DNA of 64,000 nucleotides from Thalassolituus hydrocarboniclasticus (lineage in GTDB: Bacteria; Pseudomonadota; Gammaproteobacteria; Pseudomonadales; Oceanobacteraceae): the NCBI RefSeq assembly GCF_025345565.1, contig NZ_CP054475.1, forward strand, positions 131,845-195,844, written 5' to 3'. How positions within the stretch are numbered: the stretch's first letter is position 1; each line of letters opens with the position of its first letter. The translations under genes were made by a program, and so were the position numbers. Shown one piece after another: positions 39,721 through 48,301 of the stretch. Below the pieces are notes generated by a model that had not been told where the DNA came from, did no database searches, and saw only the letters and a program-made list of their open reading frames with translations.

Positions 39721-39906
39721 AACAGGATTTCCTGGTGTCGGCTGGTAAGTGGGGAATTATAAAGGGCTTTTTGCAGTGAAGCCTATGGAATACTGGCCGC
39801 AGACAGAATCTGGCCGCAGTGGTGGCGTTATCACGGCGGCGAATACGGCAGGATACTGTATAAAACAGCAGCATTTTTACCCCGGCATCTGATAGACTCG
39901 CACGCC

Positions 39907-42105
39907 ATGGATATTTCATTACTTCTCGATCAGTTAAACGACGGCCAGCGCAACGCGGTGGCTGCAAGTTCACGCCATCAGCTGGTACTGGCCGGCGCCG
40001 GCTCGGGTAAAACCCGCGTGCTGGTGCATCGCATTGCCTGGCTGCTGCAGGTGGAAAATGTCTCGCCGTTTTCAGTGATGGCGGTGACCTTTACCAACAA
40101 GGCCGCCAAAGAGATGAAAGGCCGTCTGGAGCAGTTGCTGCAGATACCGGCGAATGGTCTGTGGGTCGGAACCTTCCACGGTCTGGCGCACCGCCTGCTG
40201 AAGCTGCACTGGCGCGAAGCACGGCTGCCGCAGCACTTTCAGATTCTCGACAGCGACGATCAGCAGCGGCTGATCAAGCGCCTGATGAAAGCCAACAATA
40301 TCGATGACAGCCGCTATCCGCCGAAGCAGATTCAGTGGTTTATCAACGAACAGAAAGATGAAGGTCGCCGTGCGGCGCATGTGATGCCATCGGCCGATCC
40401 GTTTTCGCGCACCATGCAGCAGGTCTATCAGCTGTATGAAGATAACTGCCAGCAGAACGGACTGGTGGATTTCGGTGAGATTCTGCTGCGTGCGCATGAG
40501 CTGTGGTTACATCACCCGGATTTACTGGAGCATTATCAGCAGCGCTTCCGCAATATTCTGGTCGACGAGTTTCAGGATACCAACAATATCCAGTACGCCT
40601 GGATCCGCATGCTGGCCGGTGACCGTGTATCGGTGATGGCAGTGGGCGATGACGATCAGTCTATTTACGGCTGGCGCGGCGCCAACATCGATAATATCCG
40701 TAATTTCCAGCACGATTTTCCCGGCGCCGAACTCATTAAGCTGGAACAGAATTACCGCTCGACCAAAACCATTCTGGAAGCGGCTAACGCGGTAATCGCC
40801 AACAATACCGGGCGTCTGGGCAAGAGCCTGCACACCGAAGGTGAAGAAGGCGAAACCATCCAGCTGTACAGCGCTTTTAACGAGCAGGATGAAGCGCGTT
40901 ATATCGCCGATCAGGTTGATGAGTGGGCGCGCAGTGGCCGTCAGCGTGCCGAAATGGCGGTGCTGTACCGTTCCAATGCACAGTCGCGTACGCTGGAAGA
41001 AGCCTTGCTGCGTGCCGGTATTCCTTACCGTATTTATGGCGGTCAGCGTTTCTATGAACGTCTGGAAATTAAAAATGCCCTCGCTTATCTGCGTTTATTA
41101 CTGAACCGTCAGGATGACGCATCGGTTGAGCGTGTTATTAATGTTCCGGCGCGTGCGATTGGCGAAAAAACCGTGGATATTCTGCGCAGCTATGCCCGCG
41201 ACCAGGGCAGCTCGTTATGGGCGGCGGCAGAAGCGGCGGTACAGCATGGCATGCTGCCGAAACGTGCCAGTGCGGCGGTGCAGAGTTTTCTCGATCTGGT
41301 CGAGGAAATGAGCGTCGGTATCGACGAGCTGGAGCTGCATGAAATTGTCGATCAGGTCATTAATCAGAGTGGTCTGATTGAACACCATAAAAAAGAAAAA
41401 GGTGAAAAGGGCCAGGCGCGCCTCGATAACCTTGAAGAATTAATTAATGCCGCACGCCAGTTTGAAAGCGACGATGGTTTTAATGCCGACGACAACGATG
41501 ATGCCGAAGCGAATGAGCTGGCATTATTCCTTGATCGTGCCGCGCTGGATGCCGGTGATGGTCAGGCCGATGAATACGAAGATGCTGTGCAGTTAATGAC
41601 GCTGCATTCGGCTAAAGGTCTGGAATTTCCGCAGGTGGTTCTGGCCGGTCTGGAAGAAGGTTTATTCCCGCATAAAATGTCGATGGACGAAGCCGAAGGC
41701 CTCGAAGAAGAACGCCGTCTGGCCTATGTCGGCATTACCCGGGCAATGGAAAAACTGATTATTACCCATGCTGAAAGCCGGCGTTTACACGGCCAGGAAA
41801 ATTACAGCACGCCATCGCGTTTTATCCGCGAAATTCCATCCGAACTGATTGCCGAAGTACGGCTGAAAAACAGTGTCAGCCGGCCGCTGACGGCCCGTGA
41901 TCCTTCAACAAGAATGAAGCAGCCGTCTTTTGTCCACGGTAATCTGCCTTATTCTTTGGGTCAGCGTGTTTATCATGAAATGTTCGGAGAAGGCACCGTG
42001 CTGCAATTTGAAGGGCAGGGCAGCGGTCTGCGGGTACAGGTTAATTTTGATGACGCCGGCAGCAAATGGCTGGTGGCCAGCTTTGCCAAACTGGATGCAC
42101 TTTAA
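39907..42105 (+). CDS. uvrD: DNA helicase II (UvrD)
   Basis: A 732-residue superfamily 1A helicase that acts in mismatch and excision repair. Motif I 'LAGAGSGKTRVLVHRIAWL', motif Ia 'AVTFTNKAAKEMKGRL', motif II 'ILVDEFQDTNNIQYAW', motif III 'VGDDDQSIYGWRGA', motif IV 'LEQNYRSTKTIL' and motif VI 'EERRLAYVGITRAMEKL' are all present. The C-terminal Tudor-like domain ('GQRVYHEMFGEGTVLQFEG') that binds RNA polymerase is also intact. The N-terminus aligns with E. coli UvrD (MDxSxLLDxLND), which fixes the start although no ribosome site is visible. Confidence 0.96.
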   Translation: MDISLLLDQLNDGQRNAVAASSRHQLVLAGAGSGKTRVLVHRIAWLLQVENVSPFSVMAVTFTNKAAKEMKGRLEQLLQIPANGLWVGTFHGLAHRLLKLHWREARLPQHFQILDSDDQQRLIKRLMKANNIDDSRYPPKQIQWFINEQKDEGRRAAHVMPSADPFSRTMQQVYQLYEDNCQQNGLVDFGEILLRAHELWLHHPDLLEHYQQRFRNILVDEFQDTNNIQYAWIRMLAGDRVSVMAVGDDDQSIYGWRGANIDNIRNFQHDFPGAELIKLEQNYRSTKTILEAANAVIANNTGRLGKSLHTEGEEGETIQLYSAFNEQDEARYIADQVDEWARSGRQRAEMAVLYRSNAQSRTLEEALLRAGIPYRIYGGQRFYERLEIKNALAYLRLLLNRQDDASVERVINVPARAIGEKTVDILRSYARDQGSSLWAAAEAAVQHGMLPKRASAAVQSFLDLVEEMSVGIDELELHEIVDQVINQSGLIEHHKKEKGEKGQARLDNLEELINAARQFESDDGFNADDNDDAEANELALFLDRAALDAGDGQADEYEDAVQLMTLHSAKGLEFPQVVLAGLEEGLFPHKMSMDEAEGLEEERRLAYVGITRAMEKLIITHAESRRLHGQENYSTPSRFIREIPSELIAEVRLKNSVSRPLTARDPSTRMKQPSFVHGNLPYSLGQRVYHEMFGEGTVLQFEGQGSGLRVQVNFDDAGSKWLVASFAKLDAL

Positions 42106-42151
42106 TTCAGAACACAATACGGTTGAAACAATAACAAGGAGCAAACGGAAT

Positions 42152-43240
42152 ATGAAACGCCTGACGACCCTGCTGCTGTCCGTAGTGGCTATCGCCGGAC
42201 TCAGTGGCTGCCAGAAAGATGCAGAACAAGCCGCTGTGGCTGCACCGCAGCAAACCTTTAAATGGAAGCTGGTAACGTCCTGGCCGAAAAATTTCCCCGG
42301 TCTTGGCACGGCGCCAGAGCGTTTCGCGACAATGGTGAACGATATGTCGGCCGGCCGTCTGCAGATTAAAGTCTACGGTGCCGGCGAGCTGGTTCCCGCA
42401 CTGCAGGTGTTCGATGCGGTATCTCAGGGCACGGCCGAAATGGGTCACAGTGGTGCGTATTACTGGAAGGGCAAAGCCGCTGCGGCACAGTTTTTTACCT
42501 CGGTACCTTTCGGTCTGACAGCGCAGGAAATGAATGGCTGGATTCAGTACGGTGGTGGTCAGCAATTATGGGAAGAGGTTTACGCGCCGTTTAATTTATT
42601 ACCGCTGCCGGGTGGTAATACCGGTGTGCAGATGGGCGGCTGGTTTAATAAAGAAATTAACAGCGTCTCCGATCTTGAAGGTCTGAAAATGCGTATTCCG
42701 GGTCTGGGCGGTGAAGTGCTGGCCCGTGCCGGTGGTACGCCGGTGACCTTGCCGGGTGGTGAAATTTTCACCTCACTGCAGACCGGTGCCATCGACGCCA
42801 CCGAGTGGGTTGGCCCATATAACGATCTGGCATTTGGCTTATATAAAGTCGCTAAACATTATTACTATCCGGGCTGGCACGAGCCGGGTTCGATGATGGA
42901 ATTTGTGATTAATAAGACCGCCTTTGAAAAACTGCCGAAAGATCTGCAGGCCATTGTGCGTGTGGCAACCAAAGCCATTAACGAAGATATGCTGGCCGAA
43001 TACACCACGCGTAATCAGGCCGCGCTGACCGAGCTGAAAGAAAAGCACGGCGTGGATGTGCGCGCATTTCCGGATGATGTGCTGAGTAAGCTGCAGGTGT
43101 TATCGGAGCAGGTAGTGGCTGAAGTGTCGGCGGCTGATCCGCTGGCGCAGAAGGTTTATAACTCGTACAAAAACTACCGTGATCAGGTGAAGGCTTACCA
43201 TGCGGTGAGCGAGCAGGCCTATATCAACGCGCGGGATTGA
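42152..43240 (+). CDS. TRAP-type substrate-binding lipoprotein, DctP/TakP family
   Basis: A 362-residue binding protein. The ATG at 42152 has AAGGAG 10 bases upstream and starts a lipoprotein signal (lipobox GLSGC, Cys20); the longer open frame from 41930 lies inside uvrD and is not used. The mature protein has 'WKLVTSWPKNFPGLGTAPER', 'MGHSGAYYWKGKAAAAQFF' and 'SVSDLEGLKMRIPGLGGEVL', the signatures of the TakP-like branch that binds 2-oxo acids or related carboxylates. No TRAP membrane subunits (DctQM) are encoded nearby, so it is an orphan, and lipid anchoring is unusual for this family. Confidence 0.88.
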   Translation: MKRLTTLLLSVVAIAGLSGCQKDAEQAAVAAPQQTFKWKLVTSWPKNFPGLGTAPERFATMVNDMSAGRLQIKVYGAGELVPALQVFDAVSQGTAEMGHSGAYYWKGKAAAAQFFTSVPFGLTAQEMNGWIQYGGGQQLWEEVYAPFNLLPLPGGNTGVQMGGWFNKEINSVSDLEGLKMRIPGLGGEVLARAGGTPVTLPGGEIFTSLQTGAIDATEWVGPYNDLAFGLYKVAKHYYYPGWHEPGSMMEFVINKTAFEKLPKDLQAIVRVATKAINEDMLAEYTTRNQAALTELKEKHGVDVRAFPDDVLSKLQVLSEQVVAEVSAADPLAQKVYNSYKNYRDQVKAYHAVSEQAYINARD

Positions 43241-43248
43241 TAGTGCAA

Positions 43249-43276
43249 GTCTGACGCCGGAGGTCTGGCGTCAGAC
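43249..43276. terminator. Terminator between TRAP-binding protein and HDOD genes
   Basis: GTCTGACGCC (43249-43258) pairs perfectly with GGCGTCAGAC (43267-43276), ten pairs with an 8-base loop, in the gap between two convergent genes. No T-run on either side. Confidence 0.75.
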
Positions 43277-43289
43277 GCTCAGCTTCCGA

Positions 43290-44168
43290 CTAGTATCGAT
43301 AATTCTTATAGCCAATTCCCAGCTCTTCAAAATTCGCTTCCATCTGCTCGATATCGTATTCACCCAAACCGAGATAGGTTAACACCTCGCTACCGATATT
43401 CTGCCACTCCAGGTCTTCTGACTGCCGGCCAAGTATGCGGTAATTTCCGCAGATATGTTCAGCCAGTTTGAGAATGGCGAGCAATGTTTTTCCTTCCGAA
43501 TCTTTGTAGTTGTTGGCGGCAAAAAAACGCGAAGCGCTGTGGTGTTCGGCAATAACATCACAGAGTAGTTTAGGCAGATTCCACGACTTGGCGGTGTAAT
43601 AACCGATCACCGCGTGGTTAGTGTTCAGATGCTGATTTTCGACATCCACTACCCGCAGTTCCGGGTGGGCGTAAGACTCTTCCATCACCTGCAGATAATT
43701 ATCGAAGCGGGCCATCAGCAGCGGAATACCACAGTTATGAAACAGGCCGAGCAGATAGGCCATATCCGGATTTGGGTAACCCACCTGCTTGGCAATGGAA
43801 GTCGATACCTGAGCAATATCGTTGGCGGTGTCCCAGAAGCGGTTCATATTAACGATGGTTTCGTCGCTCATCTGACTCTTGATGGATAAGCCATTGATGA
43901 TATTCACCACACTGTTGAGACCAATCAGGCTGACCGCCTGAGCAACGGAAGTAATACGGTTTTTCAGGCCGTAAAAAGGCGAATTCACTACTTTAAGAAC
44001 CGTACCGGACAGACCGACATCCTGGCTGATCAGTTTGGAAATACGGCCAAGATCGGGGTCGGGCATAAACTGTTCCATCTGCAGATCAACCAGAATCTGT
44101 GGCTGCGGCGGGATTTTAATGCCCTGCATGATGTGCAGTATCTGCTCTTCTGAAAGTTCCTGAGGCAT
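43290..44168 (-). CDS. HDOD-domain protein
   Basis: A 292-residue protein made of one HDOD domain: 'IPPQPQILVDLQMEQFMPDP' (about 19-38), 'VGLSGTVLKVVNSPFYGL', 'RITSVAQAVSLIGLNSVVNI' and 'MAYLLGLFHNCGIPLLMARF'. HDOD proteins are signalling or scaffold relatives of HD phosphodiesterases, often tied to c-di-GMP or stress. Here even the HD pair reads His-Asn, so no hydrolase activity is expected. The open frame runs far upstream, but that part is antisense to rlmI. I place the start at 44168 (MPQELSEEQ); an in-frame ATG at 44198 is possible and neither has a clear ribosome site. Confidence 0.83.
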   Translation of the reverse strand: MPQELSEEQILHIMQGIKIPPQPQILVDLQMEQFMPDPDLGRISKLISQDVGLSGTVLKVVNSPFYGLKNRITSVAQAVSLIGLNSVVNIINGLSIKSQMSDETIVNMNRFWDTANDIAQVSTSIAKQVGYPNPDMAYLLGLFHNCGIPLLMARFDNYLQVMEESYAHPELRVVDVENQHLNTNHAVIGYYTAKSWNLPKLLCDVIAEHHSASRFFAANNYKDSEGKTLLAILKLAEHICGNYRILGRQSEDLEWQNIGSEVLTYLGLGEYDIEQMEANFEELGIGYKNYRY

Positions 44169-44282
44169 AGCCAGTCCACGGGGGGAGAAGAATGTCATCA
44201 AGAATAGCACCGCTTTCTGGGGAAGTTTGTCAGAGCATGCGTATAATGCGCTCCTTTTTGTAACCGGCCTCAGAGGTGAACC

Positions 44283-45479
44283 ATGCTCCCGACACTGCGA
44301 CTCAAAGCCAAGGCTGAACGCCGTCTGAAAGGCGGTCACCTGTGGGTATACAGCAATGAAGTGGATATCGCTGTTACGCCACTGAAAAACATGACCGCCG
44401 GTACTGAGGTTGTGGTCGAAGCCGCCAACGGCAAAGCGCTGGGAGTTGCTGTGGTCAGTCCGGAACAACTGATCTGTGCACGGCTGTTCAGCCGCGACAG
44501 CAAGCAGACGCTGGATACCTCTCTGATCGTGCACCGCCTGCAGGTCGCACAGAGTGGCCGTGAACTGTGGTATCCGCAGTCCTGTTACCGCTGGGTGTTT
44601 GGTGACAGCGATGGTCTGCCGGGGCTGGTGATTGACCGTTTTGGCGATGTGGTGGTGATCCAGATTTCCAGTGTGGCAATGGAGCTGCGTCGTCAGGCCA
44701 TTATTGATGCCGTCAATAAAGTCGCCAAACCACAGTGCATCGTGCTGAAAAACGATGGCAAGCTGCGCGCGGTCGAAGGTTTGCCAGAGTACGTGGAAGT
44801 GATTCAGGGCGCGCTGGAAGACGATTGTGCGCCGCTGGTAGAAAACGATACCCGCTTTATGGCGCCGGTGATTCACGGTCAGAAAACCGGTTGGTTCTAT
44901 GATCACCGTGAAAACCGCGCACAGCTGAACCGTCTGGTTAAAGGCAAGCGCGTGCTGGATGTATTCAGCTACGTTGGCGGCTGGGGTGTGCAGGCGGCCA
45001 ATCATGGTGCGGCGGAAGTACATTGCGTTGACGCTTCGGCTCAGGCGCTCGACTGGGTAGAGCAGAACGCAGCGCTGAATGGCGTGGCAGAAAAAGTACA
45101 TTGCTGGGAAGGCGATGCCTTTGCCGCGCTGCGCCAGCTGAAGGATAACGGTGAGCGCTTTGATGTGGTGGTAATGGACCCGCCGGCACTGATCCCGCGC
45201 CGCAAAGACATTAAAGCCGGTGAGCAGGCTTATCACCGCCTGAACCAGCTGGCGATGCGCTTGCTGAGTAAAGACGGTTTGCTGGTGGCGGCATCCTGTT
45301 CCATGCATCTGGCGGAAGAGCGTCTGCCGGATATGTTGCGTGTTATGGGGCGTGAGCTGGATCGTGAAGTGATGATTCAGCATGTCGGCAGTCAGGGGGC
45401 CGACCATCCGGTATTACCGGCCATCGCCGAAACCCGTTATCTGAAAGCGGTGTTTGCCCGCGTGCTGCCGACCCGCTGA
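44283..45479 (+). CDS. rlmI: 23S rRNA m5C1962 methyltransferase RlmI
   Basis: A 398-residue class I methyltransferase of the RlmI/YccW type. An N-terminal PUA domain (about 1-75) opens 'LRLKAKAERRLKGGHLWVYS'. The EEHEE-like middle includes 'GDSDGLPGLVIDRFGDVVVI', and a Rossmann SAM domain has 'GKRVLDVFSYVGGWGVQAA' and 'VVMDPPALIPRRKD'. It methylates C1962 of 23S rRNA. GAGGTG lies just before the ATG, and a strong terminator follows. Confidence 0.92.
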   Translation: MLPTLRLKAKAERRLKGGHLWVYSNEVDIAVTPLKNMTAGTEVVVEAANGKALGVAVVSPEQLICARLFSRDSKQTLDTSLIVHRLQVAQSGRELWYPQSCYRWVFGDSDGLPGLVIDRFGDVVVIQISSVAMELRRQAIIDAVNKVAKPQCIVLKNDGKLRAVEGLPEYVEVIQGALEDDCAPLVENDTRFMAPVIHGQKTGWFYDHRENRAQLNRLVKGKRVLDVFSYVGGWGVQAANHGAAEVHCVDASAQALDWVEQNAALNGVAEKVHCWEGDAFAALRQLKDNGERFDVVVMDPPALIPRRKDIKAGEQAYHRLNQLAMRLLSKDGLLVAASCSMHLAEERLPDMLRVMGRELDREVMIQHVGSQGADHPVLPAIAETRYLKAVFARVLPTR

Positions 45480-45501
45480 GGCAGTGCTGCACAGACACGC
45501 A

Positions 45502-45532
45502 ATAAAAAAGGGAGCCTGAGCTCCCTTTTTTT
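45502..45532. terminator. Bidirectional terminator after rlmI
   Basis: A run of six A residues, GGGAGC (45510-45515) paired with GCTCCC (45520-45525) and a seven-T run. It lies between rlmI and the convergent imelysin gene. Confidence 0.94.
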
Positions 45533-45547
45533 GTGTGATTGTTCGCG

Positions 45548-46819
45548 TCAGTTGGCGCTGGCGAGCGGGACATTCAGCGCGCTGGCAGTGCGTTGCAGCA
45601 GTGACATCAGCTCAATAATACGCTGGCGGCATTGCTGACGGGCTTCGGCATCAGCCACACCCTGCTGTTTCCAGTTTTCAACACTGTCATCGAGCAGCTG
45701 TAACTGCTGCTGCCACTCCAGACTCAGCGCTTCATTACGCTGACCAAGTAAAGCCGGTAAGCCGGTGCCGGCTTCGGTTTCACTCAGCGGGAAGTACAGG
45801 TTGCGGATACCCGCTACGACAGCGCCGGTATCTGCCCAGGTGGTCTGGCTGAATTCACTGCTGGTACCACTCAGGCGTTTGCCCAGTAATTCATCCGACA
45901 GTAATTTCTGCGTCGCACTGAAGGCCGCTTTTAATACCAGGTCCGGCTCAGAACGCTGCAGCAGGTTTGCATAGTAGCCGTTGCTCGGCTCCCAGCGGCG
46001 TTGCAGCCGGTGCAGATGTTTCTGCAGCTGCTCACTCAGCAATTGCACATACTGGCGACGGCGGTTGTGGTTCTGTACATCGATATCCAGCGGCTCTTCA
46101 TCAGCACTGCTGGCTGCATCTTCGTGATGAACCACATCACCGGTTTCCGCTTCGCTGTTGCTGCCACCTTCGCTGGCTACAACAACGGGTGCAGTATTTT
46201 CCTGCGGGAAGAAGTCGCGTGGTGAGCGCTGGCCATCGGCGCCCCACAGCATAAATTCAAACGCGTGATAGCCCAGACTGGCATAACTCGGATCGGAGAA
46301 ACCGTGCTGTGCCAGCAGGCTGTCTTCATTCAGTTCAAGGGTCAGGTCGTTAACAATGCCGCTGAACGGATAGCCGGGCACATGGTCGATATAGCCACCT
46401 TCGATTGGCCAGCTGTCGAGCAGGCTCAGGGTATGCTGATAGTCGATGCCTTTTTTGTGCCAGTCTGGCGGATCGTTGATTGGCAGCTTGGCGTAGATCA
46501 GCGTCTGCAGGTAGGCGCTGTACGCATTACGCCAGGCCTGACGAACCTCGGCCAGAGTCATAGGATTTGGGTGATAAAGAAAGGAGGCCAGTCGGCTGTC
46601 GAGTTCCTGCGCGGTCTGTGCCGCCATCGACATATCGGTGTAGGCGCTAAGCCCCAGATGAGCAGCAAAAGCGCTGCTGTCTAAGGTGCTGTCCTGTTCG
46701 TTAGCCGTACCTGCGGCCTGTTCTGCAGGGGTATCCTGCTGCAGTGCAGGTTGATCGCAGCCGGTCAGTAAACCACTTAATAACAGGGCGCTGACCAGCA
46801 CCGGCTTTGCGTACTTCAC
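45548..46819 (-). CDS. Imelysin-family lipoprotein (M75-like)
   Basis: A 423-residue lipoprotein. I start it at the GTG at 46819, which has AGGAG upstream and begins a lipoprotein signal with lipobox LLTGC (Cys21); the open frame extends upstream into the HAD gene but without a signal. The mature part shows the imelysin pattern: 'RQAWRNAYSAYLQT' (about 93-106), 'WPIEGGYIDHVPGYPFSGI' and the GxHxxE motif in 'LGYHAFEFMLWG' (His185, Glu188). A Ser/Glu/Asp-rich insertion of about 40 residues (208-248) follows directly. Imelysins are iron-linked surface or periplasmic proteins; catalysis is doubtful. It starts four bases behind the HAD gene. Confidence 0.85.
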   Translation of the reverse strand: MKYAKPVLVSALLLSGLLTGCDQPALQQDTPAEQAAGTANEQDSTLDSSAFAAHLGLSAYTDMSMAAQTAQELDSRLASFLYHPNPMTLAEVRQAWRNAYSAYLQTLIYAKLPINDPPDWHKKGIDYQHTLSLLDSWPIEGGYIDHVPGYPFSGIVNDLTLELNEDSLLAQHGFSDPSYASLGYHAFEFMLWGADGQRSPRDFFPQENTAPVVVASEGGSNSEAETGDVVHHEDAASSADEEPLDIDVQNHNRRRQYVQLLSEQLQKHLHRLQRRWEPSNGYYANLLQRSEPDLVLKAAFSATQKLLSDELLGKRLSGTSSEFSQTTWADTGAVVAGIRNLYFPLSETEAGTGLPALLGQRNEALSLEWQQQLQLLDDSVENWKQQGVADAEARQQCRQRIIELMSLLQRTASALNVPLASAN

Positions 46820-46823
46820 AGGC

Positions 46824-47486
46824 TTACTCCTGATCCCTGAGGCTGATAATAGGCCAGCCTTTCTGTGTGGCGATGGCGGCCAGTCGGTCATCCGGGTCAA
46901 CCGCTACCGGATTATCCACAATTTCCAGCAGTGGCAGATCATTATGAGAGTCACTGTAAAAGTAGCTGCCGGCCAGTTCAAACCCCTGTTGCTGCAGCCA
47001 CTCCTGCAAACGAACCACTTTACCCTGCTGGAAGCTTGGTATGCCGACAATATTGCCGGTATAGCGTTCATCCTGCATCTCCGGATGCGGGGCGATAATA
47101 TGCTCAATGCCCAGCAGTTCGGCTATCGGATAGGTCACAAAACCATTGGTTGCCGTAATAATCAGCAGGGTATCACCGAGACGTTTGTGGTGGGCGATCA
47201 GATCACGGCTTTTTTGCGAGATAAGCGGCATTATGCGCGCCTTGAGGAATGCGGCGCGGGTATCCAGCATATGCTGCAACGGATACTGGGTCAGCGGCTT
47301 CAGGGCAAATGCCAGATACTCGTTGATATCCAGTGTGCCGGCTTTGTACTGTTCGTAAAAGTAATCGTTACGGAGCTTGTGTTGTTCAGGGTCTGCAAGC
47401 CCCTGATCGACCAAGTATTGTCCCCAGGCATGGTCGCTGTCGCCATCCAGCAGGGTGTGGTCGAGATCGAAAATAGCCAGTGCCAC
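46824..47486 (-). CDS. HAD-IB family phosphatase (SerB-like)
   Basis: A 220-residue HAD hydrolase. I choose the GTG at 47486, which gives the family-typical start V/MALAIFDLDHTLLDGDSDH; AAAGG lies 9 bases upstream. Motif I has the DxD nucleophile pair (FDLDHTLL), motif II is 'LLIITATNGFV', and motif III/IV is 'GSYFYSDSHNDLPLLEIVD'. The helical cap is the subclass IB type found in phosphoserine phosphatase and phosphorylcholine-type phosphatases. The exact substrate is unknown. It precedes the imelysin gene by four bases, so the two form an operon. Confidence 0.86.
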   Translation of the reverse strand: MALAIFDLDHTLLDGDSDHAWGQYLVDQGLADPEQHKLRNDYFYEQYKAGTLDINEYLAFALKPLTQYPLQHMLDTRAAFLKARIMPLISQKSRDLIAHHKRLGDTLLIITATNGFVTYPIAELLGIEHIIAPHPEMQDERYTGNIVGIPSFQQGKVVRLQEWLQQQGFELAGSYFYSDSHNDLPLLEIVDNPVAVDPDDRLAAIATQKGWPIISLRDQE

Positions 47487-47803
47487 GAGAGTCAGCCTTT
47501 TTCCGGTGCCGGTTAGAAAATTAGTCGCTATTCTAAGGGCAACAGCGCATACTTTCCTTATAATTCTGAGTTTCAAACGAAGAAATAATCGAACATATTG
47601 GTTCTAAATAATGCCGGCTGCCAGTACGTGGATAGTGGCAACTTCCGGGTAATTCGGCCTGTCGGTCCGGTTTGAATCAGCTGGTCTTATCCGTCTGTTC
47701 CTGCCTGTCATTACGCCTGTTGTCATCCGCCTTATCTTCAACTGCTTGACCTTTGTGTTGAAATCGGCAAGTTTTGAACCATCAGACTTTATTGGACGGC
47801 ATT
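47487..47803. other. Divergent intergenic region, HAD gene / rppH
   Basis: A 317-base gap that must hold promoters for both the minus-strand HAD-imelysin pair and the plus-strand rppH-ptsP pair. A TTGACC at 47748-47753 is a possible -35 element for rppH, but I see no convincing -10. No repeat, RNA or small gene is recognisable. Confidence 0.4.
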
Positions 47804-48295
47804 GTGATTGACGAACATGGTTACCGCCCGAATGTCGGTATTATCCTTTGTAATGACAAAGGACAGGTCCTCTGGGCAAGACGTATTGGCCAGGATGCCT
47901 GGCAGTTTCCCCAGGGGGGAATCAAGGAAGGGGAATCGCCTGAAAAGGCACTCTATCGTGAATTAATGGAAGAAGTCGGCCTGAGTGCACAGGATGTACA
48001 GATACTTGGCTGTACCCGCGGCTGGTTACGCTACCGTTTGCCGCGGCGCATGGTGCGCCATGACAGCCGGCCTGTCTGTGTCGGACAAAAACAGAAATGG
48101 TTTCTGCTTAAACTGGTGGGCGACGATTCGCGGATCAATGTCAGCGCCACCGACAAGCCGGAATTTGATGGCTGGAGCTGGGTCAGTTACTGGTTCCCGC
48201 TGGGGGGCGTGGTTGCATTCAAACGTGATGTGTATCGTCGTGCCATGACGGAACTGGCACCACGCATTGCCAAGCTGCAACGGAAAACCGGCTGA
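47804..48295 (+). CDS. rppH: RNA pyrophosphohydrolase RppH
   Basis: A 163-residue Nudix enzyme that removes pyrophosphate from mRNA 5' ends to begin decay. The Nudix box '[20 protein letters not shown]' continuing 'VGL' is intact, as are 'DAWQFPQGG' and '[14 protein letters not shown]'. I choose the GTG at 47804 because the protein then begins [12 protein letters not shown], matching E. coli RppH; the TTG at 47774 would add ten residues. It lies seven bases before ptsP, the usual pairing. Confidence 0.95.
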   Translation: MIDEHGYRPNVGIILCNDKGQVLWARRIGQDAWQFPQGGIKEGESPEKALYRELMEEVGLSAQDVQILGCTRGWLRYRLPRRMVRHDSRPVCVGQKQKWFLLKLVGDDSRINVSATDKPEFDGWSWVSYWFPLGGVVAFKRDVYRRAMTELAPRIAKLQRKTG

Positions 48296-48301
48296 GGGTT
48301 T

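Noticed and set aside
41930-42151. Upstream extension of the TRAP-binding protein frame
   Set aside because: It lies inside uvrD. The ATG at 42152 has a good ribosome site and starts a lipoprotein signal.
44169-45407. Long minus-strand upstream extension of the HDOD reading frame
   Set aside because: It is antisense to rlmI, has low-complexity His/Gln-rich composition typical of shadow translation, and the HDOD domain begins at 44168.
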